The notes: generated by a model not told the origin, from the letters alone. A stretch of DNA of 64,000 bases from Lachnospiraceae bacterium GAM79 (GCA_020735665.1 CP085928.1:1342501-1406500), one strand, 5' to 3'; positions 1 through 10,155 are shown, numbered from the stretch's first letter. Translations and numbers: made by a program.

Positions 1-10
1 AAATACAATC

Positions 11-1363
11 TTATATATACTCTAACGCCTGACTGATATTCGATACTCCTACTACTTTTATGCCCTCTATACTCTTAAGATGCTCTGCATTTGTCTTTGG
101 CATAATACATGTCCTGAAACCCATTTTCACAGCTTCTCTTACACGCTGCTCCGCTGCGGATACGCCACGAACTTCTCCTGAAAGTCCTACTTCACCGAAT
201 ACGACCATACTCTCATCCAATGGACGATTACGAAAACTGGAAACAAGTGCAAATACAATTCCAAGATCTGCTGCCGGATCATCAAGCCGCATACCACCGG
301 CTATATTGACATATGCATCACTTCCTGATAATACCATCCCCGCTCTCTTTTCAAGTACCGCAAGAAGAAGGTTCACACGATTATAGTCCAAACCAACTGT
401 TGTACGTCTCGGCAGATTAAAGCTGGTCTGGCAGACCAGTGCCTGGATCTCCAACAGGATCGGTCTGGTTCCTTCTAAAGAACATACCACAACCGAACCG
501 GATGTCTGAAGCGGTCTGCCTGCCAGCATAACCTTCGATGGATTATTCACCTCTGATAAGCCGGTTTCAAGCATTTCAAATACACCGATCTCATTTGTTG
601 ATCCAAATCGGTTCTTTACCGCACGAAGAATACGGAAGCCTGCATTACGATCGCCTTCAAAATACAACACCGTATCTACCATATGTTCCAGATTTCTCGG
701 GCCTGCTACCGTTCCTTCCTTCGTAACATGTCCAACGATAAAGATCGCTATATCCATCTGTTTTGCCATCTGCATCAAACGTGCTGTTACTTCTTTTACC
801 TGAGATACACTTCCCGGTGCCGAAGCAATATCTTCTACTACTATTGTCTGGATTGAGTCGATAACAATAACCTTCGGTCTGTCCTTCTTAACATATTCTT
901 CTACATCTTCCAGATTATTTACGCACAAAAGCAGCATATCCTTCTGAAATGTACCAATTCGTTCCGCGCGCATCTTGATCTGTGACAAAGATTCCTCGCC
1001 TGAAACATAGAGGATCTTATGACCATCCGCCGATAGATTTCTGCACATCTGAAGCAGGATTGTCGACTTACCGATACCGGGATCTCCCCCTACCAAAACA
1101 AGAGAACCGTTTACGATTCCTCCTCCAAGTACTCTGTTCAATTCTTCCAGTCCTGTGGAAAATCTTGTCTCATCAGCCGTTTTTACTTCTAAAATACTTG
1201 TAGGCACCACAGCAGTCCGTCCTCCGGACTGTTTTCTGGCGCCTACCGTTACTTTTTCTTCACAGAACGTATTCCAGGATCTGCAACCCGGACACTGTCC
1301 CATCCATTTTGCTGACTCAAATCCACATTCCCGGCAAAAAAAGATCTGTTTTTCTTTTGCCAT
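11..1363 (-). CDS. radA: DNA repair protein RadA
   Basis: RadA is a hexameric RecA-like ATPase that promotes branch migration of recombination intermediates in the cytosol. The 450-residue product has the usual family length. It starts with a C4 zinc finger (CREC about residues 10-13 and CPGC about 24-27), then a Walker A motif GGDPGIGKST near residue 92, the RadA-specific KNRFG motif near residue 252, and a Lon-like C-terminal domain ending in VVGVSNISQALEYI. It lies 8 bp after a small conserved gene and downstream of clpC. A clpC-radA neighbourhood is common in Firmicutes, here with an extra gene between them. The stop codon is only 11 bases from the window edge, so any terminator is outside the window. 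Identification is secure. Confidence 0.97.
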   Translation of the reverse strand: MAKEKQIFFCRECGFESAKWMGQCPGCRSWNTFCEEKVTVGARKQSGGRTAVVPTSILEVKTADETRFSTGLEELNRVLGGGIVNGSLVLVGGDPGIGKSTILLQMCRNLSADGHKILYVSGEESLSQIKMRAERIGTFQKDMLLLCVNNLEDVEEYVKKDRPKVIVIDSIQTIVVEDIASAPGSVSQVKEVTARLMQMAKQMDIAIFIVGHVTKEGTVAGPRNLEHMVDTVLYFEGDRNAGFRILRAVKNRFGSTNEIGVFEMLETGLSEVNNPSKVMLAGRPLQTSGSVVVCSLEGTRPILLEIQALVCQTSFNLPRRTTVGLDYNRVNLLLAVLEKRAGMVLSGSDAYVNIAGGMRLDDPAADLGIVFALVSSFRNRPLDESMVVFGEVGLSGEVRGVSAAEQRVREAVKMGFRTCIMPKTNAEHLKSIEGIKVVGVSNISQALEYI

Positions 1364-1371
1364 ATAAACTC

Positions 1372-1788
1372 CTAGTCAAATGCTTTTCTGACGTCTACCT
1401 TTACTTCTCTGCCCGGTTCAAGATCTACACTGATGCTTAACTTGCCACCGAGATTTGTTTTATTCTTTCCTACATATATATCATCAATATGAATCTTGTA
1501 ATCTGTTTCCGGTTCCAGCTCCAGTGTAATAGATGAGGTCTCTGTTCCTTCTACTATAAATGATACATCTTCTTCTGATGAACGGAAGCCATGTACCGTT
1601 GTACCCGGTACTGATTCATATACAAACATACCATTCTTCTCAAGTTTGGTGATCTCATTGAAAGTCTTGATCTTATAGATATCACCTTTATATTCAATAC
1701 CATCTTTCTTTGTCTTTGTTGCTAATTCATAATTTCCGAAATCCAGTGAATCGGACTCTATGTTAATTAAATCGTTGATTACTGACAT
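1372..1788 (-). CDS. Small conserved protein of unknown function between clpC and radA
   Basis: I do not recognise a named family. The protein has about 138 residues. A longer frame reaches 1815, but a perfect AGGAGG lies 7 bases before the ATG at 1788, so the start MSVINDLINIESD is preferred. There is no signal peptide or membrane segment. The N-terminal part is charged (NYELATKTKKDGIEYKG), and the C-terminal half looks all-beta, with alternating hydrophobic residues (TSSITLELEPETDYKIHIDDIYVGKNKTNLGGKLSISVDLEPG), like an immunoglobulin-type or jelly-roll sandwich. It sits 8 bp upstream of radA and is probably co-transcribed with it. A promoter-like sequence at 1842-1870 could drive the pair independently of clpC. 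Confidence 0.75.
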   Translation of the reverse strand: MSVINDLINIESDSLDFGNYELATKTKKDGIEYKGDIYKIKTFNEITKLEKNGMFVYESVPGTTVHGFRSSEEDVSFIVEGTETSSITLELEPETDYKIHIDDIYVGKNKTNLGGKLSISVDLEPGREVKVDVRKAFD

Positions 1789-1841
1789 TTTTATCCTCCT
1801 GTACATTATACTCATGCCTTACCCGGCACTTTTATAATCTG

Positions 1842-1870
1842 ATTATACAATAATGCTCCGGCTTTTGCCA
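1842..1870 (-). promoter_or_regulatory. Candidate sigma-A promoter for the small gene and radA
   Basis: On the minus strand TGGCAA and TATAAT are separated by 17 bases, ending about 53 bases before the preferred ATG at 1788. The -10 is perfect and the -35 is weak. Confidence 0.45.
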
Positions 1871-1916
1871 CACCAAATATAATCAGTTCACAATTATTTT
1901 ATAGAATTGGAAGCAA

Positions 1917-4370
1917 CTACTTTTCAGGTTCATTTTTTACTACAAACTTCACCTTATCGTTGCGCACAGTCACCTGAACGGTATCTCCCCGTTTGATCTC
2001 ACCTTTTAAGACTGCTTCTGCAAGCTCATCTTCTATATTCGTCTGGATCGCACGTTTCAACGGTCTTGCTCCGTATTTCTTATCGTAGCCTTTCTCAAAG
2101 ATCAGTTTCTTAACTGCATCTCCAAACTTCAACTGAATCTCCATCTGCGATGCAACACGTTGCTTTAATTCTTTTAATAGAAGATTCGAAATATTTCTTA
2201 CATCATCCTCTGTCAGTGCACGGAATACGATAATGTCGTCAATACGGTTCAAGAACTCCGGCTTGAAGTTCTGTTTTACCTCATCCATAACATTCTTCTT
2301 CATATCTTCGTGCTCTGTATCTGCATTTGACGCGGTAACAAATCCAAGCTTCTTCGGATCAATAATCCTCTGTGCACCGGTATTAGATGTCATGATAATT
2401 ATCGTGTTCTTAAAATCTACTTTTCTGCCCTGAGAATCTGTAATATGTCCATCATCCAGTACCTGCAATAATATATTAAACACATCACTATGTGCCTTTT
2501 CTATCTCATCAAACAATATAACAGAGTACGGATTGGAACGGACTTTCTCGCTCAACTGTCCTCCTTCCTCAAAACCAACATAGCCCGGAGGCGACCCGAT
2601 CAGCTTCGACACACTGTGTTTCTCCATGTACTCCGACATATCGACACGGATCAGCGCGTCCTCGCTGCCAAATACTGCTTCTGCAAGAGCTTTCGACAAT
2701 TCAGTCTTACCTACGCCGGTAGGTCCAAGGAATAAGAACGAACCAACCGGACGTTTGGGATCTTTTAAGCCTACACGGCTTCTCTTGATCGCCTTTGCTA
2801 CCGCATCAACTGCTTCATTCTGACCGACAACTCTCTTATGCAGCTCCTCTTCCAGACGTTCCAGACGTTTGGATTCCTGTTCGGTCAGTTTATTTACCGG
2901 AATCTTCGTCCATACAGATACAACATCCGCAATATCCTCTGCATCTACTACAACATTTTTCGCATTTTTATTCTGCTTCATTTTATCAAGCTTTGCTTCC
3001 AGCTTTCTCTGTTTCTTTAACAGCTCTGCCGCTTCATCGATACCTCCAGCCTCTAAAAGGTTCTCAAGATCATCGGAAAGCGCTTGTATCTCAAGCTCCA
3101 ATGGCAGGGTCTTCTTTGCTTTTTTTCCGAATCCCAGACGTTTTCTGGAACAGGCTTCATCCATCAGATCAATAGCTTTATCCGGCAGGAAACGGTCACT
3201 GATATATCGAACCGATAATGATACCGCTGTTTCCAGTGCCTGATCACTGATCTCTACATGATGATGTTCCTCGTATGCAGGTCGAAGTCCCTTTAAGATC
3301 TCTACTGTTTCTTCATTGGTCGGTTCTTCCACATAGACCGGCTGAAATCTTCGCTCCAACGCTGCATCCTTTTCTATATATTTTCTGTATTCTGCACGCG
3401 TCGTCGCTCCGATCATCTGGATCTCTCCGCGCGATAAGGATGGTTTTAAGATATTAGATGCATCGATTGCTCCCTCTGCTCCACCGGCTCCGATGATCGT
3501 ATGAAGCTCATCCACAAACAGAATGACATTTCCGGCATTTTTTACCTCTGCGATCACCTTCTTGATCCGTTCCTCAAATTCTCCACGGTACTTGGAACCC
3601 GCTACCATACTGGATAAATCTAATGACAGCAGTCGTTTATCCCGCACCGTATCTGGCACATCTCCTGCAGCGATCAGGTAAGCAATCCCCTCTGCTACCG
3701 CAGTCTTACCTACACCCGGTTCTCCAACCATACATGGGTTGTTCTTCATACGCCTGCTTAAAATCTGAAGCACACGCTCTATCTCTTTCTCTCTGCCTAT
3801 AACCGGATCCAGATTGCCCATACGGGCATCCATCGTCATATCTCTGGAGAACTGGTCCAACGTCGGTGTTGCCGATGCCTTGGATTTATTCTTTCCCTTT
3901 TTCAGACTTACAAATTCTTTCTTTGCCGTACTGCCATCCACTCCGCATGCAGACATGATATCTACATATATTTTCTGGATATTTGCCTTTAATGACAGTA
4001 TGATCTTTACCGCCGTACAATCCAGATGCTTCAAAACGGCAATCAGAAGATGTTCACTTCCTATCTCTGTACTTTCCAGACGTTTTGCCTCATTTCCCGC
4101 AAGCTCCAGGATTGACTCTGCGGATTTTGTATATTTGCTTTTTTCTGCACCAAAGTTTCCTCCGGCTAATGGTATCTGGCTTAAGATATTAATGATCGAC
4201 TGTATCGTTACTCCATTTTCCTGCAAAACAACAAACGGTGCCGTATCACTGACAAAGGTAAGTGCCATCAGCAGATGTTCGCTTCCTATATAATTCTGTC
4301 CCAGCTTCTTGGATATCCGTTTAGCTTCTTTTAATATTTCCTGTAATTTTTCACTGTTCGGAAGTTTCAA
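1917..4370 (-). CDS. clpC: ATP-dependent Clp protease ATP-binding subunit ClpC
   Basis: ClpC is an AAA+ unfoldase that feeds substrates into ClpP. The 817-residue protein has an N-terminal double Clp-N repeat (SEHLLMAL near residue 30 and SEHLLIAV near 104), a first AAA module with Walker A GEPGVGKT, a short ClpC-type coiled M domain, and a second AAA module with GPTGVGKT. The KKLGF loop near residue 668 matches the ClpP-docking loop. The start codon is TTG ([13 protein letters not shown]) with GAGGTGA seven bases upstream. Firmicutes clpC usually lies in a ctsR-mcsA-mcsB-clpC operon; here the gene upstream is purD, which ends in a terminator. No tandem CtsR heptad box is visible in the 136-bp gap, so its stress control is unclear. 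Confidence 0.96.
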   Translation of the reverse strand: MKLPNSEKLQEILKEAKRISKKLGQNYIGSEHLLMALTFVSDTAPFVVLQENGVTIQSIINILSQIPLAGGNFGAEKSKYTKSAESILELAGNEAKRLESTEIGSEHLLIAVLKHLDCTAVKIILSLKANIQKIYVDIMSACGVDGSTAKKEFVSLKKGKNKSKASATPTLDQFSRDMTMDARMGNLDPVIGREKEIERVLQILSRRMKNNPCMVGEPGVGKTAVAEGIAYLIAAGDVPDTVRDKRLLSLDLSSMVAGSKYRGEFEERIKKVIAEVKNAGNVILFVDELHTIIGAGGAEGAIDASNILKPSLSRGEIQMIGATTRAEYRKYIEKDAALERRFQPVYVEEPTNEETVEILKGLRPAYEEHHHVEISDQALETAVSLSVRYISDRFLPDKAIDLMDEACSRKRLGFGKKAKKTLPLELEIQALSDDLENLLEAGGIDEAAELLKKQRKLEAKLDKMKQNKNAKNVVVDAEDIADVVSVWTKIPVNKLTEQESKRLERLEEELHKRVVGQNEAVDAVAKAIKRSRVGLKDPKRPVGSFLFLGPTGVGKTELSKALAEAVFGSEDALIRVDMSEYMEKHSVSKLIGSPPGYVGFEEGGQLSEKVRSNPYSVILFDEIEKAHSDVFNILLQVLDDGHITDSQGRKVDFKNTIIIMTSNTGAQRIIDPKKLGFVTASNADTEHEDMKKNVMDEVKQNFKPEFLNRIDDIIVFRALTEDDVRNISNLLLKELKQRVASQMEIQLKFGDAVKKLIFEKGYDKKYGARPLKRAIQTNIEDELAEAVLKGEIKRGDTVQVTVRNDKVKFVVKNEPEK

Positions 4371-4434
4371 ATTATGTCACCTCTTTTTTCATAGTATATG
4401 ACATTTTCTGTCCTACTATCTTCTGTTATGATAC

Positions 4435-4480
4435 AAAAGTCCCCGGCTCCCATATATTAGTATGTTCCCCAGAGACTTTT
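4435..4480 (-). terminator. Intrinsic terminator after purD
   Basis: On the minus strand AAAAGUCUCUGG pairs with CCGGGGACUUUU (12 bp, two G-U pairs) around a loop of about 22 bases, followed by a short U run. It lies 27 bp after the purD stop and separates the pur genes from clpC. Confidence 0.65.
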
Positions 4481-4506
4481 TTCTTTCGTATATCTTTCAA
4501 TAATAA

Positions 4507-5778
4507 TTAACACTCATCAATCGCTTTACCGATATCATGGCGCATATATTTATTCTCAAATGTGATCCACTCGGTTGCCTTGTATGCATTTGCACGGGCT
4601 TCATGAAGATCCTTTCCTGTAGCTGTTACTCCAAGTACACGACCGCCATTTGTTACAACTTTGCCGTCTTCAAACTTAGTTCCGGCATGGAATACATAAT
4701 ATCCGTCCTTGTCTTTGAATGTCTCAAGGCCTGAGATCGGATAGCCTTTCTTATAGGAAACCGGATAACCGTCAGATGCAAGTACTACACATACAGCAGC
4801 GTTGTCTTCAAATTCAAGCTCTACCTGATCCAGTGTTCCGTCAATACAAGCCTCAAATACATCAATGATATCATTCTTCATTCTAGGAAGAACAACCTGC
4901 GCCTCCGGATCTCCAAATCTTGCATTATATTCCAGTACCTTTACGCCCTGTGGTGTGATCATAAGTCCGCAGAATAATACGCCCTTGAATTCTCTTCCCT
5001 CTGCCTTCATGGCTGCCATTGTAGGCTTGTATATATTCTCCATGCAGTAATCTGCGATCTCATCTGTATAGAATGGGCTTGGTGAAAATGTTCCCATTCC
5101 ACCGGTATTCAACCCCTGATCACCGTCCTGTGCACGCTTATGATCCTGTGCAGAGGTCATTGGTTTGATCGTTGTACCATCACAGAATGCAAGAACAGAC
5201 ACCTCACGTCCTGTCATGAATTCCTCGATAACCATAGTATTTCCCGCATTTCCAAAATGCTTATCCAGCATGATCTCTTTTACGCCGGCTTTTGCTTCTT
5301 CCAGATCCTTACAGATCAGAACACCTTTACCAAGTGCCAGTCCATCTGCTTTTAATACGATCGGAAAGCTTGCCGTTTCAAGATATGCAAGTGCTGATTC
5401 TGCATCTGTAAAATTCTCATATGCGGCTGTAGGTATATTGTATTTTTTCATAAGATCCTTGGAAAATGCCTTTGAACCTTCGATGATCGCTGCATTTGCA
5501 CGAGGACCGAATGCACGGATACCTGCCGCTTCAAATGTATCGACTGCACCGGCAACCAACGGGTCATCCGGAGCTACAACTGCAAGATCAATTGCTTCCT
5601 TCTTTGCGAAATCAACCAGTTTATCAAATTCCATAACACCGATATCCACACATTCTGCCAGTTCTGCAATACCTGCATTTCCCGGTGCACAATAGATCTT
5701 TGTTACTTTACTGCTCTTTGCAATACTTGTAATAATAGCATGCTCTCTTCCGCCGCCACCTACAACTAAAATCTTCAT
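4507..5778 (-). CDS. purD: Phosphoribosylamine--glycine ligase (GAR synthetase)
   Basis: This enzyme performs the second step of de novo purine synthesis, joining 5-phosphoribosylamine and glycine with ATP. The 423 residues match the normal length. The N-terminus MKILVVGGGGREHAI is the PurD N-domain signature, and the ATP-grasp core contains LKADGLALGKGV (about residue 142) and ARFGDPEAQVVLPRM (about residue 286). It lies 14 bp after purN and is the last gene of a purM-purN-purD transcript that ends in a hairpin at 4435-4480. AGGAGGAAAACAA precedes the ATG. No purH, purF or purL is present in the window. Confidence 0.97.
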   Translation of the reverse strand: MKILVVGGGGREHAIITSIAKSSKVTKIYCAPGNAGIAELAECVDIGVMEFDKLVDFAKKEAIDLAVVAPDDPLVAGAVDTFEAAGIRAFGPRANAAIIEGSKAFSKDLMKKYNIPTAAYENFTDAESALAYLETASFPIVLKADGLALGKGVLICKDLEEAKAGVKEIMLDKHFGNAGNTMVIEEFMTGREVSVLAFCDGTTIKPMTSAQDHKRAQDGDQGLNTGGMGTFSPSPFYTDEIADYCMENIYKPTMAAMKAEGREFKGVLFCGLMITPQGVKVLEYNARFGDPEAQVVLPRMKNDIIDVFEACIDGTLDQVELEFEDNAAVCVVLASDGYPVSYKKGYPISGLETFKDKDGYYVFHAGTKFEDGKVVTNGGRVLGVTATGKDLHEARANAYKATEWITFENKYMRHDIGKAIDEC

Positions 5779-5792
5779 TTGTTTTCCTCCTG

Positions 5793-6419
5793 TCAGTCTT
5801 CTACAACTGTTATGCCGTCTTCGATCCGAACCTTTCCATGTGCGATCTTATCAATAGCAGCAGGTAGAATATTCCACTCTGCCTGCTCCATGACTCTCTG
5901 CTGAAGCACCTTCGGAGTATCTCCGTTTTGTACTGCAACCGCTTTCTGCATAATGATCGGACCAGTATCGGTTCCTTTATCTACAAAATGTACCGTAGCA
6001 CCTACTACTTTTACACCTCTTTTTAACGCTGCCTCATGAACCTTGAGTCCATAATAGCCTGTGCCACAAAAAGCAGGGATCAGGGAAGGATGGATATTGA
6101 TAATCCGATTCTCAAATACATCGATCACGCTCTCCGGAATAACTACAAGGTATCCCGCAAGTACGATCAGATCCGGATTCACTTCCTGTAAAGTCTTCAA
6201 CAGGTTCTCATTAAATACTTCTCTTGTTTCAAAATCCTTTGGTGATACTACGATATCTTTTATACCTGCCTGTTTTGCACGTTCCAGTGCATAGGCATTT
6301 TTATTATTACTGATAACTGCTGCGATCTCGGTGTCTGTGATCTTTCCTGCTGCGATCGCATCAATGATCGCCTGCAAGTTCGTACCGCCACCGGAAACCA
6401 GAACTGCTATTCTTAGCAT
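5793..6419 (-). CDS. purN: Phosphoribosylglycinamide formyltransferase (GART)
   Basis: PurN transfers a formyl group from 10-formyl-THF to GAR, the third step of purine synthesis. The 208-residue protein opens with LRIAVLVSGGGTNLQAIIDAI, the phosphate-binding loop of the family. It retains the catalytic Asn-His-Asp set: N in IINIHPS (about residue 107), H two residues later, and D in DKGTDTGPII (about residue 150). Its start overlaps the 3' end of purM by 7 bp, which suggests translational coupling. One variation is HPSLIPAFCGTGYYG, where many homologues have HPSLLPAFPG. Confidence 0.96.
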   Translation of the reverse strand: MLRIAVLVSGGGTNLQAIIDAIAAGKITDTEIAAVISNNKNAYALERAKQAGIKDIVVSPKDFETREVFNENLLKTLQEVNPDLIVLAGYLVVIPESVIDVFENRIINIHPSLIPAFCGTGYYGLKVHEAALKRGVKVVGATVHFVDKGTDTGPIIMQKAVAVQNGDTPKVLQQRVMEQAEWNILPAAIDKIAHGKVRIEDGITVVED

Positions 6420-7438
6420 AAATCTACTCCCTTTTCACCGGCTACTACTGTACCGAGAACAAATGCCTTGTCTCCGGCACTCTCTATAGCTGCTATTGTC
6501 TTATCTGCATCTGCAGGATCTATTGCAAGGCACATACCAACGCCCATGTTATATGTGTTGTACATCATATGCTCATCTATATCGCCCTTCTTTGCAAGGA
6601 GCTTGAATATAGCAGGCACTTCATATGAGTCCTTCTTCACCTGTGCACGAGCTCCGTCCGGAAGCATTCTTGGAATGTTCTCATAGAAACCGCCACCTGT
6701 AATATGGCTGCAACCCTTAATCATTACACCGGCATCCTTTACTGCCTTTAATGCTTTTACATAAATTCTTGTCGGAGCAAGAAGTGCTTCGCCAAGTGTT
6801 GTTCCGAGTTCATCATAATATGTATCCAGAGATTCCTTTGTCATCTCAAATACTTTACGAACCAATGAGAAACCATTGCTGTGTACACCGCTGGAAGCGA
6901 TACCGATCAATGTATCTCCGGCTTTGATATTCTCTCCTGTGATAAGTTCATCCTTCTCTACGACACCTACAGCAAATCCCGCAAGGTCATACTCATTCTC
7001 CGGCATAAGTCCCGGATGCTCTGCTGTCTCACCGCCAACTAAAGCTGCACCGGACTGGTTACAGCCTTCTGCAACACCACTTACGATCGTAGCGATCTTT
7101 TCCGGATAATTCTTACCACATGCTATATAATCCAGGAAGAAAAGAGGTTCTCCACCAGAACATGCAATATCATTCACGCACATAGCCACAGCATCGATTC
7201 CGATCGTATCGTGCTTATCCATGATATATGCAAGCTGTACTTTTGTACCGCATCCATCTGTTCCAGACAGTAATACAGGCTCTTTCATCTCTTTGATCTT
7301 TGCAAGACTGAACGCACCAGCAAAACCTCCGATACCACCTAATACCTCTGGTCTCATGGTTGTCTTGATGTGCTTCTTCATAAGTTCTACTGACTTATAT
7401 CCTGCCTCAATATCAACGCCGGCATTCTTGTAATCCAT
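6413..7438 (-). CDS. purM: Phosphoribosylformylglycinamidine cyclo-ligase (AIR synthetase)
   Basis: PurM closes the imidazole ring of AIR using ATP. The 341-residue protein has the family landmarks MDYKNAGVDIEAGY at the start, GTDGCGTKVQLA (about residue 59), GGETAEHPGLM (about 137) and GIASSGVHSNGFSLVR (about 178). AGGAGGATTTTACA precedes the ATG. It is the promoter-proximal gene of the purM-purN-purD unit, with a good sigma-A promoter at 7500-7528. No purine riboswitch or clear PurR box could be seen in the leader. Confidence 0.97.
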   Translation of the reverse strand: MDYKNAGVDIEAGYKSVELMKKHIKTTMRPEVLGGIGGFAGAFSLAKIKEMKEPVLLSGTDGCGTKVQLAYIMDKHDTIGIDAVAMCVNDIACSGGEPLFFLDYIACGKNYPEKIATIVSGVAEGCNQSGAALVGGETAEHPGLMPENEYDLAGFAVGVVEKDELITGENIKAGDTLIGIASSGVHSNGFSLVRKVFEMTKESLDTYYDELGTTLGEALLAPTRIYVKALKAVKDAGVMIKGCSHITGGGFYENIPRMLPDGARAQVKKDSYEVPAIFKLLAKKGDIDEHMMYNTYNMGVGMCLAIDPADADKTIAAIESAGDKAFVLGTVVAGEKGVDLC

Positions 7439-7499
7439 TGTAAAATCCTCCTGTTTTATCCATTATAAAGTGCATTTTCATGCCAATTGATTCTTATAA

Positions 7500-7528
7500 A
7501 TTATACGGGATTAATTTCTGTTTGTAAA
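7500..7528 (-). promoter_or_regulatory. Promoter for purM-purN-purD
   Basis: On the minus strand TTTACA and a perfect TATAAT are separated by 17 bases, about 62 bases before the purM start. The leader of about 55 bases is too short for a purine riboswitch. Confidence 0.7.
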
Positions 7529-7643
7529 GAAGCCATTCTCACAAATATACCAGCCCAAAACAGGTCTCTGTTCGGCACAATTTTGTTCATCAGCAAAGCG
7601 TGTTTCTTTTTTTTAAAAATACTATATAAATATCAAATATAAT

Positions 7644-7672
7644 TTGATAATGATTCCCATTTATGGTAATAT
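7644..7672 (+). promoter_or_regulatory. Promoter for the LacI-like/GGDEF gene
   Basis: TTGATA and TAATAT are separated by 17 bases, about 48 bases before the ATG at 7721. AGAGGT serves as ribosome binding site. Confidence 0.6.
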
Positions 7673-7720
7673 AATATCATATGCAGAGTAACTGTATTTT
7701 CATTAACAAGAGGTAGTTGT

Positions 7721-10021
7721 ATGACAAATAATAGATTAAACATCGGATTATTCATATGTCATCTCGACAATGAATATGCAAATGAAATATGTAAAGGAGC
7801 TGAATACGCAGCGAAAGAGCTAGACGTGAATCTCATCGTCTTTCCGGGCATGTTTTTAAATGCTTCATTTAACGATCCTGAAAACGAAATTTATGATTAT
7901 CAGTACAACTCTGTTTTTTATTATGCTAAAAAAGAAAATCTGGATGCCCTGATCGTGTCCGTTGGCACGATTGCATCTTTTATATCACAAAAAAGTATCG
8001 AAGCATTTTTGGATACCTTTAAGGATATTCCGATTCTTACTCTGGAATCTAAGGTTTCAGGTTATCCTTGTTTACAGACCGACAGTACTGCCGGTCTTCG
8101 AGATGCCATTGAACATCTGATTATTCATCACAACCGAAAGCATATCTGTTTTGTTGCCGGAAGAAAGACAAATGAAGATGCTCTGGAACGTTTGAATGTA
8201 TACCGAACTACAATGAAAGCTCACAACATACCGGTCACCGAAGATATGATCGTATACGGTGATTATTCTGAATACAGCCGTGAGATTGTCAGCAAACTGC
8301 TTGATGATAATCCGGATGCTGATGCAATCATTTTCTCTAACGATCAGATGGCTATCGGCGGCTATCAGGAATTGAAAAGCCGTAACATCCGAATCGGAGC
8401 TGATATCAGTGTAATCGGTTTTGACAACTCTCCCGGTTCCGTAACTATGGTTCCACCCCTTACAACCGTAAACGCGAACACCCCGGCATTGGGCTATCGT
8501 GCCGTTGGCAAGATAATTCAGGATATTAAGACAGGCGAATTCTGTTCTTCTGTCTTGGATTCCCACTTTGTAAAACGATTATCATGTGGGTGCATTCTGC
8601 ATGAAAATACCGAACATATGCCGATTGACAATTTCTCTACTGTAACAGATATTCTGGAATACTGTGATGATTCTATTTTAGGCAACATTAAAAACAGCTT
8701 TTTTGGTACGATTGTTCTTGATCAGATCAACAGCATCTGGAAGGATATAATAGAAATTGCTATTTTACCAAAGGCAAAACCATATCCAAAGAATCTGATT
8801 GTAGACAAACTGATGACATTATTGTCATCTCCTGTCACAAGTTTCTTTTCAGTAACCAATATTGCATTTTCATTCCGTTGTTTTTCCGGTGTCATCATAG
8901 CATTAATCAACGATCCGGATAAACGGTCTGAATACTATCGGCTAAATTCTCATATTACAAGTGCTATCGCACAGTTTTTGTCAACTTCTTTGTACCAACA
9001 GGAACATGACAGCAAAACGGGATCATGGTCTTCAATCTATATTACAAGAGATACTCTTACATATGGAACCGATACAGCAAAAACCTTTTCATCTATGCTT
9101 GCTAAATTAAAAGACCTTGGATTTGCAGCATCTTATTTATATGCGTATGATGAGCCCGTCGCCATTCAACCGGACGGAAGCTGGAAAACGCCGGATACTT
9201 TGTATCTTCAAGCTTTTTACAATCCAAAACATACAGCTGTTTTATCAGGTGAAACACGTCGTATTGCATCTACCGATATCTTCGACAATGAATATACCGG
9301 TTTTGAAGATAGATTTACCGTTGTTATTGTTCCTATTTTTACAAATGAACAACATCATGGTCTGTTTGTATGCAATACAGATGTAAATCACTTTGGACAC
9401 ATTTATACAACTTCTCTTCATCTTGGTGCTTCTTTTAAATATTTATCACTTTTAAAAGAACAGATCCAGACAAAAGAACAATTAGTAATGTCCTTAAATG
9501 AGATCCATGAAAAAAATGAGCTGTTAAATCACCTGTCTACCTCCGATGAACTGACCGGAGTCAATAACAGACGTGGATTAATGGAAAAAGTAGAATACCT
9601 GATCAATAAACCTGCCAATCATGGACGTAAGGCAATGCTACTGTTTGCAGACATGGACAGCTTAAAGATCGTAAACGATAAATTCGGACACAACGATGGA
9701 GATTTTGCTTTAAAGAATATTGCAAATATCCTGATGACAAGTTTCCGGGCGAGTGACATTGTTGGTCGAATCGGCGGTGATGAGTTTGTATGTTTTGCTT
9801 TCATTGATGATCTTGATTTTCCTAAGACTGTACAGGCAAGGATTCAGGAGTTGTCCAATGAATTAAATGAAACCTGTGGCAAACCATATTATATCGAAAT
9901 GAGTGTCGGTGTATCGGAATTTTCCTGCGATCCGGATATCAAGATTGAGGATCTGTTAAGCCAGGCAGACAGCGCACTGTATTCAAATAAACGATATAAG
10001 CGAATGTCTGTTTTAAAATAA
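7721..10021 (+). CDS. Diguanylate cyclase with N-terminal LacI-type ligand-binding domain
   Basis: The 766-residue protein starts directly with a periplasmic-binding-protein fold of the LacI/GalR type (residues 5-285: NIGLFICHLDNEYANEICKGAEYAAKEL, FSNDQMAIGGYQELKSRNIRIG, SVIGFDNSPGS). It lacks the LacI helix-turn-helix, and it also lacks a signal peptide and membrane segments. A middle region of about 300 residues of unassigned fold follows, then a short coiled segment (about 585-605). The C-terminal GGDEF domain is intact: TSDELTGVNNRRGL, FADMDSLKIVND, GGDEF at 685-689, and an RxxD product-inhibition site (RASD 676-679) five residues upstream. It should make cyclic di-GMP in the cytosol in response to a small ligand, perhaps a sugar; the ligand is unknown. 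It is one of the few plus-strand genes and convergent with its right neighbour. Confidence 0.9.
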   Translation: MTNNRLNIGLFICHLDNEYANEICKGAEYAAKELDVNLIVFPGMFLNASFNDPENEIYDYQYNSVFYYAKKENLDALIVSVGTIASFISQKSIEAFLDTFKDIPILTLESKVSGYPCLQTDSTAGLRDAIEHLIIHHNRKHICFVAGRKTNEDALERLNVYRTTMKAHNIPVTEDMIVYGDYSEYSREIVSKLLDDNPDADAIIFSNDQMAIGGYQELKSRNIRIGADISVIGFDNSPGSVTMVPPLTTVNANTPALGYRAVGKIIQDIKTGEFCSSVLDSHFVKRLSCGCILHENTEHMPIDNFSTVTDILEYCDDSILGNIKNSFFGTIVLDQINSIWKDIIEIAILPKAKPYPKNLIVDKLMTLLSSPVTSFFSVTNIAFSFRCFSGVIIALINDPDKRSEYYRLNSHITSAIAQFLSTSLYQQEHDSKTGSWSSIYITRDTLTYGTDTAKTFSSMLAKLKDLGFAASYLYAYDEPVAIQPDGSWKTPDTLYLQAFYNPKHTAVLSGETRRIASTDIFDNEYTGFEDRFTVVIVPIFTNEQHHGLFVCNTDVNHFGHIYTTSLHLGASFKYLSLLKEQIQTKEQLVMSLNEIHEKNELLNHLSTSDELTGVNNRRGLMEKVEYLINKPANHGRKAMLLFADMDSLKIVNDKFGHNDGDFALKNIANILMTSFRASDIVGRIGGDEFVCFAFIDDLDFPKTVQARIQELSNELNETCGKPYYIEMSVGVSEFSCDPDIKIEDLLSQADSALYSNKRYKRMSVLK

Positions 10022-10079
10022 TAAAATACGATACGAATACTAACTTCTTTATAAAAGCACAGATAAACGCTATGAAATA

Positions 10080-10155
10080 AAATAAACCATATAAATGATA
10101 GTTTCTCTCCCATGTTCAGGATGATGAATCCACTCTCATTTATATGGTTTATTTT
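10080..10155. terminator. Bidirectional terminator between convergent genes
   Basis: An inverted repeat of about 19 bp (AAATAAACCATATAAATGA and its complement) encloses a loop of about 38 bases, with A and T runs on the two sides. It sits between the plus-strand GGDEF gene and the minus-strand aminopeptidase gene and can end both transcripts. Confidence 0.75.

Noticed and set aside
4371-4506. CtsR operator for clpC
   Set aside because: No tandem heptad of the GGTCAAA type is visible in either orientation.
7439-7640. Purine riboswitch upstream of purM
   Set aside because: The leader after the promoter is only about 55 bases, and no purine aptamer core is visible.
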